This document shows, piece after piece, positions 35,942 to 50,930 of a DNA stretch of 64,000 bases. The position numbers were made by a program, and so were the translations under genes. Numbering within the stretch: the first letter of the stretch is position 1; each line of letters opens with the position of its first letter. Below the pieces are notes generated by a model that saw nothing but the letters and a program-made list of their open reading frames with translations, was not told where the DNA came from and ran no database searches. Location: NCBI RefSeq assembly GCF_004801295.1, contig NZ_SSOC01000002.1:1-64000 (forward strand). Reading direction: 5' to 3'. The stretch is from Pseudothauera nasutitermitis (GTDB lineage: Bacteria; Pseudomonadota; Gammaproteobacteria; Burkholderiales; Rhodocyclaceae).

Positions 35942-38900
35942 GTGCGTCTTTCCAAGCTCAAACTTTCCGGTTTCAAGACCTTCGTCGATCCCACCACGGT
36001 ACTGACCCCGGGCAACCTGGTCGGCGTGGTCGGCCCCAATGGCTGCGGCAAGTCCAACATCATCGACGCGGTGCGCTGGGTGCTGGGCGAAACGCGCGCC
36101 TCCGCCTTGCGCGGCGAGTCCATGCAGGACGTGATCTTCAACGGTTCCACCACGCGCAAGGCGGTGTCGCGCGCCAGCGTGGAACTGGTGTTCGACAACG
36201 CCGAGGGCAAGGCCGCCGGGCAGTGGTCGCGCTACGCGGAAATCTCGGTCAAGCGCGTGCTCGACCGCAGCGGCGAATCCACCTACTACCTCAACAACGT
36301 CCACGTGCGCCGCAAGGACGTCATCGACCTGTTCCTCGGCACCGGCCTGGGCCCGCGCGCCTACGCCATCATCGAGCAGGGCATGATCTCGCGCATCATC
36401 GAGGCCAGGCCCGAGGAAGTGCGCGGGTTTCTGGAAGAGGCCGCGGGCGTCACCAAGTACCGCGAGCGCCGCAAGGAAACCGAAGGGCGCCTGAGCGACG
36501 CGCGCGACAACCTCACCCGCCTCGAAGACATCCGCATGGAGCTGGGCGAGCGTATCGAACGCCTCTCCGCGCAGGCTGAGGTCGCCGAGCGCTACCGCAC
36601 ACTCAACGACGCCCACGTGCAGCGCCAGCAACTGCTGTGGCTGCTCAAGCGCAACGAGGCGCGCGCCGAGCATGCCCGCGTCACCGAGGCGCTGGCCGAG
36701 GCCACGCGCCGCATCGAAAGCGACAGCGCCCGCCTGCAGGAGCTGGAAGCCGCGGTCGAGGCCGCGCGCGAAGCGCATTTCGCCGCCTCCGAGGACGTGC
36801 ACCAGGCGCAGAGCGACCTGTTCGCCGTCGGTGCCGAGGTCAGCCGGCTGGAAGCCGAACTGCAGCACCTCGGCGATGCGCGCAAGCGCCTGGAAGCGCG
36901 TGTCGCCCAGCTGGAAGCCGACGCCGAGCACTGGCGCGCGCGCCGCGAAAACCTCGCGGGCGACCGCGAGCGCTGGGATTCCCTGCGCGACAACGCGGCG
37001 ATGCGCGCCGAACAGGCCGAAGCGCGCCACGCCGAGGCCGCCGAACGCCTGCCGGAAGCCGAATCCGCCCGCCAGGCCGCCGACGCCACAGTGTCCGCCG
37101 TGCGCCGCGAACTGGCGCAGGCCGAACAGCAGCTGCGCGTGCAGGAAGCCAACCGCGGCGGCGCCGCGCGCGCGCTGGAGGCGCTGGCCCAGCGCCGCAC
37201 CAAGCTGGAAGGCGAGGGCGCGGCCATCGAAGGCCCGGACGAAAGCGGTCTGGCCGAGCGTGAGGCCCGCCTGGAAACCCTGCAGGAAGCGCTCGAACAC
37301 GCCCAGCACGAACTGCACACCGCCCAGGCCGCCCAGCCGGACGCCCAGGCTGCACTCAAGGCCGCGCTCGACCATGAGCGCCAGGCCCAGCGCCGCCTCA
37401 CCGAGCTGCGCGCGCGCCGCGACGCGCTGGTGCAGTTGCAGGCCCGCGTGCAATCGCAGGGCGAACTGGGCGACTGGCTGCGCCGCCATGGCCTCACCGA
37501 ACTCGCACCGCTGTGGCGCGCGCTGCGCGTGGCCGAGGGCTGGGAACTGGCACTGGAAGCCGTGCTGCGCGAGCGCCTCGGCGCGCTCACCAAGGTCTCG
37601 GAAAGCGCCGCGCGCGCGCTGCTCGACCAGCCGCCGCCGGCCACCGTCGCGCTGCTGCTCGGCGGCGCATCGTCCGCCGGCCGGGAAGATCACGTGCCGC
37701 CGGCCGGCAGCACGCCGCTGGCCGAGTGCGTGGAAGTGCTCGATGCTACGCTCGGTGGTGCCGTGCGCGAGTGGCTGGCCGGCTTTCATACGGTGGAAGA
37801 CCTCGACGCCTGGCTGCCGCGCCACGCCGAACTGCCGGCCGGCGTCGCGCTGGTTTCGCGCGCCGGTCAGTTGCTCACCCGCCACGGCCTGACCCATTAC
37901 ACGCCGGACAACCGCACCCACGGCGTCATGGAGCGCCAGCGCGAGATCGACGCGCTGGCCGGCGAGCAGGAAGCCCTGGAAGCCGAGGTGCGCGCGGCAC
38001 ACGATGCCCTGCTGGCCGCCGAGGCGCGTGCCGGTGAGTTGCAGGAGCGCACCGCCGCGCTGCGCCGCGACTTGCAGGCCTTGCAGAACCAGGTGCATGG
38101 CGAGCAGGTGGAACTGCTCAAGCTCACCCAGGCGCGCAGCCGCGCGCTGGAGCGCCGCCAGCAGATCGACCGCGATCTGGCCGATCTGGCCCGCCAGGAA
38201 GACACCGAGCGCGAGCACCTTGCACGCGCCGACCTGGAGCACGGCCGCGCCGCCGAACTGGCCGCGCTGCAGCATCAGCGCCTGGACGCGGCCATGGAAG
38301 TGCTCGAAGAGCGCGACCAGGCCCTGCGCAACACCCGCGCGCTGGAACAGGCTACCGCGCGGGAATTGCAGGAGGCACGTTTCTCCGAGCGCGAATGCGC
38401 CGGCAAGCTGGAAGACCTCGACCGCAACCTGCAACTGGCCGCCGAACAACTGGAACGCGCGCTCGGCGAACGCCTGGCGCGCGCGCAGGAGCTGGAAGCC
38501 ACCGAAACCGGACGCAGCGAGGAGGCCCTGCAGGAGGCGCTGGCCCTGCGCGCCAGCCGTGAAAGCGCGCTGGCCGCGCGCCGCGATGCGCTCGAACAGG
38601 CCAATGCCCGCCTGCGCCAGAGCGAGGAAAGCCGCCTGCGCACCGAACAGGAGGCCGCGCCGCTGCGCGACAAGGTGGCCGAACTGCGCCTGGCCGTGCA
38701 GGCCGCCGAACTGGCCACCGCGCAGTTCGACGAACGCCTGCGCGAAGCCGGCGCCGACGAGGAAGCACTGGCCCCGCTGCTCGGCGCCGATTTGCGCGAA
38801 ACCACACTGCAGCGCGAAGTGGGCCGTCTGGCGCGCGAGATCGCCGAACTGGGCGCGGTGAACCTCGCCGCGCTCGACGAACTGAAGAGCGCCGAGGAGC

Positions 38901-39472
38901 GCAAGGGCTATCTGGACGCGCAGGCCGACGACCTCAACCAGGCCATCGAAACCCTGGAAGACGCCATCCGCCGCATCGACCGCGAAACCCGCGAGCAGCT
39001 GCAGGCCACCTACGACACGGTCAACAGCCATTTCGGCACGCTGTTTCCGCAGCTTTTCGGCGGCGGGCAGGCGCGCCTGGAACTCACCGGCGAGGAAATC
39101 CTCGATGCCGGCATCCAGATCGTCGCCCAGCCGCCGGGCAAGAAGAACAGTTCCATCCACCTGCTCTCGGGCGGCGAGAAGGCGCTCACCGCGATTGCCC
39201 TGGTGTTCTCGATGTTCCAGCTCAATCCGGCGCCGTTCTGCATGCTTGACGAGGTGGACGCCCCGTTGGACGATACCAACACGGAGCGCTACGGGCGCAT
39301 GGTCAAACGCATGTCATCGCAGACGCAGTTCATCTTCATCACCCACAGCAAGATCACCATGGAGATTGCCCAGCAGCTGGTGGGGGTGACCATGCAGGAG
39401 CAGGGCGCGTCGCGGGTGGTGGAAGTGGATATCGACGAAGCCTTGCGCCTGGCCGAATCGGTAACGGCCTGA
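35942..39472 (+). CDS. smc: Chromosome segregation ATPase SMC
   Basis: 1176 residues from the GTG at 35942 (VRLSKLKLSGFKTFVDPT, the usual SMC N-terminus); an in-frame ATG at 35861 would add 27 residues and seems less likely. Walker A GPNGCGKSN, a long coiled coil rich in Ala/Glu/Arg, a hinge around residues 500-650, then a second coiled coil and the C-terminal signature LLSGGEKALTAIALVFSMF with Walker B FCMLDEVDAPLDDTN. It forms the condensin core with ScpA and ScpB. zipA follows 71 bp later. Confidence 0.95.
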   Translation: MRLSKLKLSGFKTFVDPTTVLTPGNLVGVVGPNGCGKSNIIDAVRWVLGETRASALRGESMQDVIFNGSTTRKAVSRASVELVFDNAEGKAAGQWSRYAEISVKRVLDRSGESTYYLNNVHVRRKDVIDLFLGTGLGPRAYAIIEQGMISRIIEARPEEVRGFLEEAAGVTKYRERRKETEGRLSDARDNLTRLEDIRMELGERIERLSAQAEVAERYRTLNDAHVQRQQLLWLLKRNEARAEHARVTEALAEATRRIESDSARLQELEAAVEAAREAHFAASEDVHQAQSDLFAVGAEVSRLEAELQHLGDARKRLEARVAQLEADAEHWRARRENLAGDRERWDSLRDNAAMRAEQAEARHAEAAERLPEAESARQAADATVSAVRRELAQAEQQLRVQEANRGGAARALEALAQRRTKLEGEGAAIEGPDESGLAEREARLETLQEALEHAQHELHTAQAAQPDAQAALKAALDHERQAQRRLTELRARRDALVQLQARVQSQGELGDWLRRHGLTELAPLWRALRVAEGWELALEAVLRERLGALTKVSESAARALLDQPPPATVALLLGGASSAGREDHVPPAGSTPLAECVEVLDATLGGAVREWLAGFHTVEDLDAWLPRHAELPAGVALVSRAGQLLTRHGLTHYTPDNRTHGVMERQREIDALAGEQEALEAEVRAAHDALLAAEARAGELQERTAALRRDLQALQNQVHGEQVELLKLTQARSRALERRQQIDRDLADLARQEDTEREHLARADLEHGRAAELAALQHQRLDAAMEVLEERDQALRNTRALEQATARELQEARFSERECAGKLEDLDRNLQLAAEQLERALGERLARAQELEATETGRSEEALQEALALRASRESALAARRDALEQANARLRQSEESRLRTEQEAAPLRDKVAELRLAVQAAELATAQFDERLREAGADEEALAPLLGADLRETTLQREVGRLAREIAELGAVNLAALDELKSAEERKGYLDAQADDLNQAIETLEDAIRRIDRETREQLQATYDTVNSHFGTLFPQLFGGGQARLELTGEEILDAGIQIVAQPPGKKNSSIHLLSGGEKALTAIALVFSMFQLNPAPFCMLDEVDAPLDDTNTERYGRMVKRMSSQTQFIFITHSKITMEIAQQLVGVTMQEQGASRVVEVDIDEALRLAESVTA

Positions 39473-39543
39473 TACAGGCTCGCAACGACGAATGATGTAG
39501 AAGAAAGGCCGCCGCGCGGCGGCAGCCAGAACGGGAAGAATAC

Positions 39544-43933
<4,390 letters not shown>

Positions 43934-43975
43934 GGCGCGGCCGCCCGGGCGGGCCATCACGGGCCCGCCACCCAT

Positions 43976-44001
43976 GAAAAACGGCGCTCCGCGAGCGCCG
44001 T
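43976..44001 (-). terminator. Intrinsic terminator between galU and typA
   Basis: ACGGCGCTC (43981-43989) and GAGCGCCGT (43993-44001) make a 9-bp stem with a 3-nt loop. On the minus strand it is followed by a run of T, so it terminates typA. On the plus strand only CTGCG follows, so termination of galU is less sure. Confidence 0.8.
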
Positions 44002-44025
44002 CTGCGTTGACCAGGCAGGGGCGGG

Positions 44026-45843
44026 TCAGGCCGCTTCGGCCTTGGCCGCACGCTTGCGCTCGTGCTCCTTGAGGTGGCGCTTGCGCAGACGGATGGACTG
44101 CGGGGTGATTTCCACCAGTTCGTCGTCGGCGATGAACTCGATGGCGGATTCCAGCGTGAGCTGGATCGGCGGAGTGAGGTTGATGGCCTCGTCCTTGCCG
44201 GAGGCGCGCACGTTGGTCAGTTGCTTGCCCTTGATCGGGTTCACCACCAGGTCGTTGTCGCGCGAGTGGATGCCGATGATCATGCCCTCATAGAGCTTGT
44301 CGCCCGGATTGACGAACATGCGCCCGCGATCCTGCAGGTTCCACAGCGCGTAGGCCACCGCGTCGCCGTCGTTCTGCGAGATCAGCACGCCGTTGCGGCG
44401 TTCGCCCATGGCGCCGGCCATCGGGCCGTAGTCATCGAACACGTGGCTGGCCAGACCGGTGCCGCGCGTCAGGGTGAGGAATTCGCCCTGGAAGCCGATC
44501 AGCCCGCGCGCGGGGATGCGGTACTCCAGGCGCACGCGGCCCTTGCCGTCCGGCTGCATGTCCTGCATCTCGCCGCGGCGGCGGCCGAGCTCTTCCATGA
44601 CGCCGCCCTGGTGGTCTTCCTCGACGTCCACGGTGAGCATCTCGTAGGGCTCGCACTTGACCCCGTCGATGTCCTTGAACACCACGCGCGGACGGCCGAC
44701 GGCCAGTTCGTAGCCTTCGCGGCGCATGTTTTCCAGCAGGATGGTGAGATGCAGTTCGCCCCGGCCGGAGACTTCGAACACGTCGGCGTCCTCGGTGAAG
44801 TTCACGCGCAGCGCGACGTTCTTCAGCAGTTCCTTTTCCAGGCGCTCGCGGATCTGCCGGCTGGTGACGTACTTGCCCTCGCGGCCGGCCAGCGGCGAGG
44901 CGTTGACCATGAAGTTCATGGTCAGCGTCGGCTCATCGACGGCGATCGGGGGGAGGGCGTCGGGATTTTCCGGGTCGCACAGGGTCACACCGATGTTCAC
45001 CTGCTGGATGCCGGCAATCAGCACGATGTCGCCGGCCTCGGCGAATTCGGCGGGGGAGCGTTCCAGGCCCTTGAAGGTGAGGATCTGGCTGATCTTGCCC
45101 TTGCCGCGGTTCTCGTCGCCGTACAGCACGGTGACTTCCTGGTTGGGGCGCACGCGGCCGCGCTTGATGCGGCCGATGCCGAGCTGGCCCATGTAGGTGG
45201 AGTAGTCCAGCGAGCAGACCTGCATCTGCAGCGGCCCTTCTGCATCCACCTCGGGCGGCGGCACGTGTCGGAGGATGGCTTCGAACAGCGGGCGCATGTC
45301 CTTGCGCTCGTCGTCTTCGCTTTCCACCGCGAAGCCGTTCAGGCCGGAGGCGTAGATCACCGGGAAATCCAGCTGCTCCTCGGTGGCGCCGAGCTTGTCG
45401 AACAGGTCGAAGGTATGGTTGATGACCCAGTCCGGGCGGGCGCCGGGGCGGTCGATCTTGTTGATCACCACGATGGGCTTGAGGCCCTGGGCCAGCGCCT
45501 TGCGGGTGACGAAGCGGGTCTGCGGCATCGGGCCTTCCACCGCATCGACCAGCAGCAGCACGCCATCAACCATGGACAGCACGCGTTCCACCTCGCCGCC
45601 GAAGTCGGCGTGCCCCGGGGTATCGACGATGTTGATGTGGGTTTCGCCGTACTGGATCGCACAGTTCTTGGCGAGGATGGTGATGCCGCGCTCGCGCTCG
45701 ATATCGTTTGAGTCCATGACCCGTTCGTCGACCTGCTGGTTCTCACGGAAGGTGCCGGACTGGCGCAGGAGCTGGTCGACGAGGGTGGTCTTGCCGTGGT
45801 CGACGTGGGCAATGATGGCGATGTTGCGGATGGCGCGGGACAT
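44026..45843 (-). CDS. typA: Translational GTPase TypA/BipA
   Basis: 605 residues from the ATG at 45843 ([21 protein letters not shown]). G1 [11 protein letters not shown]2 region ERGITI, G3 [12 protein letters not shown] and G4 NKIDRPGA are intact, with EF-G-like domains and the BipA-specific C-terminal domain ([17 protein letters not shown]). It acts on ribosome assembly and stress adaptation. Divergent from the mtiP gene; the 134 bp between contain TAGAAT at 45943-45948 as a candidate -10 for the rightward gene. Confidence 0.95.
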   Translation of the reverse strand: MSRAIRNIAIIAHVDHGKTTLVDQLLRQSGTFRENQQVDERVMDSNDIERERGITILAKNCAIQYGETHINIVDTPGHADFGGEVERVLSMVDGVLLLVDAVEGPMPQTRFVTRKALAQGLKPIVVINKIDRPGARPDWVINHTFDLFDKLGATEEQLDFPVIYASGLNGFAVESEDDERKDMRPLFEAILRHVPPPEVDAEGPLQMQVCSLDYSTYMGQLGIGRIKRGRVRPNQEVTVLYGDENRGKGKISQILTFKGLERSPAEFAEAGDIVLIAGIQQVNIGVTLCDPENPDALPPIAVDEPTLTMNFMVNASPLAGREGKYVTSRQIRERLEKELLKNVALRVNFTEDADVFEVSGRGELHLTILLENMRREGYELAVGRPRVVFKDIDGVKCEPYEMLTVDVEEDHQGGVMEELGRRRGEMQDMQPDGKGRVRLEYRIPARGLIGFQGEFLTLTRGTGLASHVFDDYGPMAGAMGERRNGVLISQNDGDAVAYALWNLQDRGRMFVNPGDKLYEGMIIGIHSRDNDLVVNPIKGKQLTNVRASGKDEAINLTPPIQLTLESAIEFIADDELVEITPQSIRLRKRHLKEHERKRAAKAEAA

Positions 45844-45977
45844 GGAGGGGCCGGAAGTCTTTGAAAAGGCGCGGATTCTAACACGCCCCGTTATTCCGCG
45901 CTGCACCATCGGCGCGCGCCGGGGCGCCGCCGGGGTGCGTGCTAGAATCGGCGCCGCTTTGCAACGGAGAAACACAG

Positions 45978-46715
45978 ATGCTCGCAATCATCGGCGGTAG
46001 CGGCCTGACCCAGCTGTCTTCCCTGGAAATCAAGCGCAGGGAAGTGATCCGCACCCCCTACGGCGAACCCTCCGGCGCGCTGACCTTCGGCATGCTGTGC
46101 GACACCCCGGTGGTCTTCCTGGCGCGCCACGGCTACGGCCACACGATTCCGCCGCACCAGGTCAATTACCGCGCCAATCTGTGGGCGCTCAAGGAAGCCA
46201 AGGCCACCGAAGTGGTCTCGGTGGCCTCGGTGGGCGGCATCCGCGCGGATTTCGGCCCGGGCGTGCTGGTCGTGCCCGACCAGATCATCGATTACACCTG
46301 GGGCCGCAAATCCACGTATTTCGAAGGCACCGAGGAACCGGTGCACCACATCGACTTCACCGAACCCTACGATACCCGCCTGCGCCAGCGTCTGCTGGCC
46401 GCAGCGGCCGCCGCCGGCCAGCATGCCTTCGACGGCGGCGTCTATGCAGCCACGCAGGGCCCACGCCTGGAAACCGCCGCGGAGGTCAATCGCATGGAGC
46501 GCGACGGCGCCGACCTGGTAGGCATGACCGGTATGCCCGAAGCCGCGCTCGCGCGCGAACTCGGGCTGCCGTACGCCGCGCTCAACGTCGTCGCCAACCA
46601 CGCCGCCGGCCGTTCGTCGAGCGAGCACAGCATCCATTTCGACAGCATCGAAGCGGTGCTGCAGGACGCGATGATCCGCGTGCGCTGCGTGCTGGAACAG
46701 CTCTGCAAGGTTTGA
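45978..46715 (+). CDS. S-methyl-5'-thioinosine phosphorylase
   Basis: 245 residues. The phosphate-binding IIGGSGL start, the conserved [13 protein letters not shown] and the substrate loop [19 protein letters not shown] place it in the MTAP/PNP family. The GMTGMPE variant (instead of the MTTxPE of adenosine-type enzymes) and the overall pattern resemble the Pseudomonas enzyme specific for methylthioinosine, so a role in methylthioadenosine salvage via deamination is likely. Specificity is inference from these residues. Confidence 0.82.
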   Translation: MLAIIGGSGLTQLSSLEIKRREVIRTPYGEPSGALTFGMLCDTPVVFLARHGYGHTIPPHQVNYRANLWALKEAKATEVVSVASVGGIRADFGPGVLVVPDQIIDYTWGRKSTYFEGTEEPVHHIDFTEPYDTRLRQRLLAAAAAAGQHAFDGGVYAATQGPRLETAAEVNRMERDGADLVGMTGMPEAALARELGLPYAALNVVANHAAGRSSSEHSIHFDSIEAVLQDAMIRVRCVLEQLCKV

Positions 46716-46724
46716 GTGACCGAA

Positions 46725-46755
46725 GTGGGCCGCAGCACTTGATGCTACGGCCCAC
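46725..46755 (+). terminator. Stem-loop after the phosphorylase gene
   Basis: GTGGGCCG (46725-46732) pairs with CGGCCCAC (46748-46755), and AGCA/TGCT extend the stem after one mismatch. No T-run follows on the plus strand, so it may be a Rho-assisted end or a 3' stabilising hairpin. The following 95 bp to the GGDEF gene are AT-rich and hold no gene. Confidence 0.45.
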
Positions 46756-46850
46756 CATGCTCCAATGCATGCATCGAAAACAGCCATAATTTGTATTATG
46801 TAAACTTTGATAAGCTTTGCCTAGAACCACCCTGCGTGGGCCGGCTTGCG

Positions 46851-48266
46851 TCAGCCTGCGATCTCCACCCGATTCCGGCCGCGCTCCTTGCCGGCGTACA
46901 GCGCGGAATCGGCCTTGATCAGCAAGGTATCCAGGCATCTGCCGCAGGCCTCGTCGGAAAAGCTCAGTCCGACGCTGACGGTGACCGGCACCGGTATTTC
47001 TCCGCGGATGACCACGGGACGCATGGCGACGCTGGCGCGGATCCGCTCGGCGATCTCCTGCGCGGTCGAGGGCTGGCAGCGGCCGAGGAATACGGCGAAC
47101 TCCTCTCCTCCCATGCGGCCGAACTGGTCGGTGGAACGCAGGCAGGCGCGGATGCGCCGGGCGATTTCGCGCAGGACCTCGTCCCCGCTCGCATGCCCGT
47201 GGGTGTCGTTGATCGCCTTGAAATGATCGACGTCGATCATCATCACCGCGCTGGGATGCGGCGCTTCGCTCAGCATCCGCCCTGCGTTGTCGAGAAAGGC
47301 CGCGCGGTTGCCAATGCCGGTCAGCGAGTCGTGCGTGGAGATATAGCGCAGACGGGCCAGCAGTTCGTTGTGATTGCGCATGACGATGGCCAGCATGATT
47401 GGCGCGATGGCGATCACGCAGGTACCCAGGCGGATGGAGATCACCGCGAAGTTGTCGAAGCCGGTCGTGTACCCGGAGAGGTAGCCGCTCGACAGGAAAG
47501 TCAAGGCGAGCAGGCTGCAGGACAGGGTGAGGATGGCCGTGAGGAAGACCGGATAGACCAGTCCGCACCACAGCAGGGCCAGTATCGGGAAGGCGATCGC
47601 GCCCGGTCCGCCGACGAGCAAGGCCACGCCGCAGGAAAGCGCCACCGCCAGAGCGGGCAGCAGGTCGTCCCGGCGGATGAACCATGCCCTGCTCCCCAGC
47701 AGCCTCCACAGTTTCCGGAACGAGGGGGCAGACAGGAAGATGGGCAGGATGGCCACGTAATTGACCACCTCGGTGATCCACCAGAATACGAAGCCGCTCA
47801 GCAGTTTTCCCTGGAATATCCAGATGTTGGCGATTCCGCCGAGTATCCCGGCAGCCCCGCCGCCGATCGTGGCGGCCAATACCACATACAGCATGGAAAC
47901 CGGCTTTCTCAGGCGGATCATCTCGGTCGGCTGGCGCGCCAGTACGAGATACGCCGCGCCAACGCTGACCAGATTGGCTGCGTTGAGAATGGCGGCCTTG
48001 AGCAATTCCGCCCCGGTCAGCAGGTCCGCCGCCATGAAGGCCGCCGCGCCGGCAGTCCAGCCGCTCCAGTGACGGGCGTTGGGCAGACGCAGCAGCACGA
48101 CGAGCATGAGGGCGTTGGCTGGCCAGACGCTGGCCAGGAAGCCCACCGGGCGGGACCAGATGCCGAACAGGGACGCGGCGAACACCACGCCAAACAGGAA
48201 GGCCGAGGGCCAGTGCTGCAGAAGGGAGTTCTGTTGCGTTGCGGTCTTTGGAACAGAAAGGCGCAT
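46851..48266 (-). CDS. Membrane diguanylate cyclase with MASE1-like sensor
   Basis: 471 residues. About eight hydrophobic helices (residues 20-300) of MASE1 type (SVWPANALMLVVLLRLPNARHW) precede a GGDEF domain. The catalytic motif is GGEEF (RMGGEEFAVF), with DVDHFKAINDTHGHASGDEVL, so it should be active. The inhibitory I-site RSTD lies five residues before GGEEF, which suggests product inhibition by c-di-GMP. No EAL domain. It is a monocistronic leftward gene; signal unknown. Confidence 0.9.
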   Translation of the reverse strand: MRLSVPKTATQQNSLLQHWPSAFLFGVVFAASLFGIWSRPVGFLASVWPANALMLVVLLRLPNARHWSGWTAGAAAFMAADLLTGAELLKAAILNAANLVSVGAAYLVLARQPTEMIRLRKPVSMLYVVLAATIGGGAAGILGGIANIWIFQGKLLSGFVFWWITEVVNYVAILPIFLSAPSFRKLWRLLGSRAWFIRRDDLLPALAVALSCGVALLVGGPGAIAFPILALLWCGLVYPVFLTAILTLSCSLLALTFLSSGYLSGYTTGFDNFAVISIRLGTCVIAIAPIMLAIVMRNHNELLARLRYISTHDSLTGIGNRAAFLDNAGRMLSEAPHPSAVMMIDVDHFKAINDTHGHASGDEVLREIARRIRACLRSTDQFGRMGGEEFAVFLGRCQPSTAQEIAERIRASVAMRPVVIRGEIPVPVTVSVGLSFSDEACGRCLDTLLIKADSALYAGKERGRNRVEIAG

Positions 48267-48468
48267 TCCAACTCCGTCGAGGGTCGATCGAGCGGGAGAC
48301 GTCAGGCGTCTCTTCGTATCGGGCCATTCTCCATGGATGGGCCGCCGGCCTCGCGGAGCTATTTAACGCCTGCCGGCCCGCTCGCAGTACGCAGTACGTG
48401 GAGGATGGTGTGACGGCGGCCGGCATGGCCGCGCGGTTCGCCACGACATCGACGCGGAAGGTGCTTCC
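48267..48468. other. Intergenic region, nothing coding
   Basis: 202 bp between the GGDEF gene and radA, both leftward. It holds a small inverted repeat, GAGACG-TCAGG-CGTCTC (48296-48312), with no T-run. I see no gene and no clear promoter, although the promoter of the cyclase must lie here. Confidence 0.5.
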
Positions 48469-49842
48469 TCAGTGCTCCAGTTCGCGTACGCGGTCGATGG
48501 CTTCCTCGATGCGGTCGACGGCGATCACGCGGATTTCGCCCACGGCCTGCTTCGGCGCATTGGCCTTGGGCACGATGGCCACCGAAAAGCCCAGCTTGGC
48601 GGCCTCCTTCAGGCGTTCCTGGCCGCGCGGCGCGGGGCGGATCTCGCCGGCCAGGCCGACTTCGCCGAATACCGCCAGTTCGCGCGGCAGCGGCCGGCCG
48701 CGCAGCGAGGAAACGATGGCCAGCAGCACCGCCAGATCGGCGGCCGGCTCGCTGATCTTCACCCCGCCCACCGCATTGACGAACACGTCCTGATCGAAGC
48801 AGGCCACGCCGGCATGGCGGTGTGCCACGGCCAGCAGCATCGCCAGGCGATTCTGCTCCAGGCCCACCGACAGCCGTCGCGGATTGGGACTGTGGGCGGT
48901 ATCGACGAGCGCCTGGATCTCCACCAGCAGCGGGCGGCTGCCTTCCTGGGTGACCAGCACGCAACTGCCGGAAACCTGTTGGGCATGTTGCGAGAGGAAG
49001 ATGGCCGAGGGGTTGTTGACCCCCTTCAGGCCCCGGTCGGTCATGGCGAACACGCCCAGCTCGTTCACCGCGCCGAAGCGGTTCTTGAAGGCGCGCACCA
49101 GGCGGAAGCTGGAATGCGTGTCACCCTCGAAGTACAGCACGGTATCGACGATGTGCTCCAGCACGCGCGGGCCGGCCAGCGCGCCGTCCTTGGTGACGTG
49201 GCCGACGACGATCAGCGTGGTGCCGCTCTGCTTGGCGTAGCGCGTGAGCTGGGCGGCGCATTCGCGCACCTGGGCGACCGAGCCGGGGGCGGATTGCAGG
49301 GCTTCGGAATACACCGTCTGGATCGAGTCGATCACCGCGATGCGGGGCCTGGCCTCCTTGAGCGTGGCGAGGATGCGTTCCAGGTTGATTTCCGCCAGCA
49401 GTTGCAGCGGGCTGCTTTCCAGTTGCAGGCGCTGGGCGCGCAGGGCCACCTGTTCGCCCGACTCCTCGCCGCTCACGTACACCGCCGGATGGGTCGGCGC
49501 CAGCGCGGACAGGGCCTGCAGCAGCAGCGTGGATTTGCCGATGCCCGGGTCGCCGCCGATCAGCACCACGCCGCCGGGCACCAGGCCGCCGCCGAGCACA
49601 CGGTCGAATTCCTCGATGCCGGTGGGGATGCGTGGCGCCTCGCGCGGTTCCAGTTCGGCCAGCGTCTGCAACCGGCTGGTGCTCCCGGCCAGCGCGGCGA
49701 AACGGTTGCCGGACGAAGCGCCCTGCTCCACCACGCTTTCGACCAGCGTGTTCCAGGCGCTGCACTGCGGGCACTGGCCCTGCCAGCGCAGGCTTTGCGC
49801 ACCGCATTCGGTGCAGAGGTAGGCGGTCTTGCTGCGGGCCAT
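48469..49842 (-). CDS. radA: DNA repair protein RadA
   Basis: 457 residues from the ATG at 49842 (MARSKTAYLCTECGAQ). Zn finger CTECGAQ...CPQCSAW, Walker A GGDPGIGKSTL, the RadA-specific KNRFG (FKNRFGAVNELGVF) and a C-terminal Lon-like domain are present. It is a RecA-like branch-migration ATPase. The LysR gene ends 1 nt before its start, so both may be one transcript. Confidence 0.95.
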   Translation of the reverse strand: MARSKTAYLCTECGAQSLRWQGQCPQCSAWNTLVESVVEQGASSGNRFAALAGSTSRLQTLAELEPREAPRIPTGIEEFDRVLGGGLVPGGVVLIGGDPGIGKSTLLLQALSALAPTHPAVYVSGEESGEQVALRAQRLQLESSPLQLLAEINLERILATLKEARPRIAVIDSIQTVYSEALQSAPGSVAQVRECAAQLTRYAKQSGTTLIVVGHVTKDGALAGPRVLEHIVDTVLYFEGDTHSSFRLVRAFKNRFGAVNELGVFAMTDRGLKGVNNPSAIFLSQHAQQVSGSCVLVTQEGSRPLLVEIQALVDTAHSPNPRRLSVGLEQNRLAMLLAVAHRHAGVACFDQDVFVNAVGGVKISEPAADLAVLLAIVSSLRGRPLPRELAVFGEVGLAGEIRPAPRGQERLKEAAKLGFSVAIVPKANAPKQAVGEIRVIAVDRIEEAIDRVRELEH

Positions 49843-49843
49843 G

Positions 49844-50764
49844 CTAGAGATTTTTAAGGGGCTCGGTCGCCAGTTCGGCAAGCATTTCGGTGGCGTGGTC
49901 GGCGAAGGCGGTGATCAGCCGCGAGCGGAACTTGTCGCGCGGCAGGATCACTTCCAGCGGAGTGTACAGCGGTGGGTCGAGCGGTACGGCGACCAGGCGG
50001 CCTTCGCGGATGTCGCGCTGGATGGCGGCGCTGGAGGCGATGGCGAAGCCGGCGCCCTCGGCGGCCAGATGTTTCACCGTGGCCAGGCTGCCCAGTTCCG
50101 CGCACACGGGCAGTTCTTCCGGCTCGACGCCGCCCTCGCGGAAGAATTCCTCGGCCAGGTCGCGGATGGCGTTCCCGGGGTCGCGGGTGATGAACGAATG
50201 CCCCACCAGATCGCGCGGGCGCAACTGCCCGGCGCGTGCCAGCGGATGGGCCGGGTGGCAGATCACCAGCAACTGGTCGCGCGCCGCGCTGCGCCGTTCG
50301 ACGCCCGGCAGGTCGGTGACGATCTCGATCAGGCCGACGTCCAGCTCGCGCGCGGCCACGCGCTCCTCGGTGAGCTGCGAGTTGCCCACCACCACGCGGG
50401 GAATCACGCGTGGGTAGCGGCGGCGGAAGCCTTCCAGCAGACGCGGCAGCCAGTAGGCGGCGATGGTGGTGCTGGTGCCGATGGCCAGCGTGCCGGCCAG
50501 TTCGTCGGTGAGTTCGGAAACGCGCGCTTCCAGTTCGTCGCTGAGGCCGAGAATGCGCTCGGCGTAGGCGTACACGATCTCGCCGGCCGGAGTCAGGCCG
50601 ACGCGGCCGTGGCCACGGTCGAGCAGGCGGGTGTTGAAATGTTCTTCCAGCTGCTTGATCTGGAAGGTGACCGCCGGCTGGGTCATGAACAGGTGCTCGG
50701 CCGCGCGGGTGAAGGAGCCCTGGCGCGCCACCGCGTGGAAAACCTGGAGTCGTCGATCTGCCAT
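49844..50764 (-). CDS. LysR-family transcription regulator
   Basis: 306 residues from the ATG at 50764. N-terminal winged helix LQVFHAVARQGSFTRAAEHLFMTQPAVTFQIKQLEEHF, then a periplasmic-binding-protein-like effector domain. It looks most like the YeiE/CbbR-like group (VTFQIKQLEEHFNTRLLDR). It is divergent from lplT across 166 bp, so it may regulate lplT or itself, but the effector is unknown. Confidence 0.88.
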   Translation of the reverse strand: MADRRLQVFHAVARQGSFTRAAEHLFMTQPAVTFQIKQLEEHFNTRLLDRGHGRVGLTPAGEIVYAYAERILGLSDELEARVSELTDELAGTLAIGTSTTIAAYWLPRLLEGFRRRYPRVIPRVVVGNSQLTEERVAARELDVGLIEIVTDLPGVERRSAARDQLLVICHPAHPLARAGQLRPRDLVGHSFITRDPGNAIRDLAEEFFREGGVEPEELPVCAELGSLATVKHLAAEGAGFAIASSAAIQRDIREGRLVAVPLDPPLYTPLEVILPRDKFRSRLITAFADHATEMLAELATEPLKNL

Positions 50765-50930
50765 GGATATGGATAAGAGACCTTTATGGGCGTTATTACA
50801 ACATGAATCTGCCCGCTTACGGCCTGATTCGGTGCCCGTGCGCGCGGAGAATGCGCGTGCGCACAACCCCTGTCGCCGCTTCGTGATATAAACCGCCTTC
50901 CTTGCCTTCCGCGATGGCGAACGTACTTCG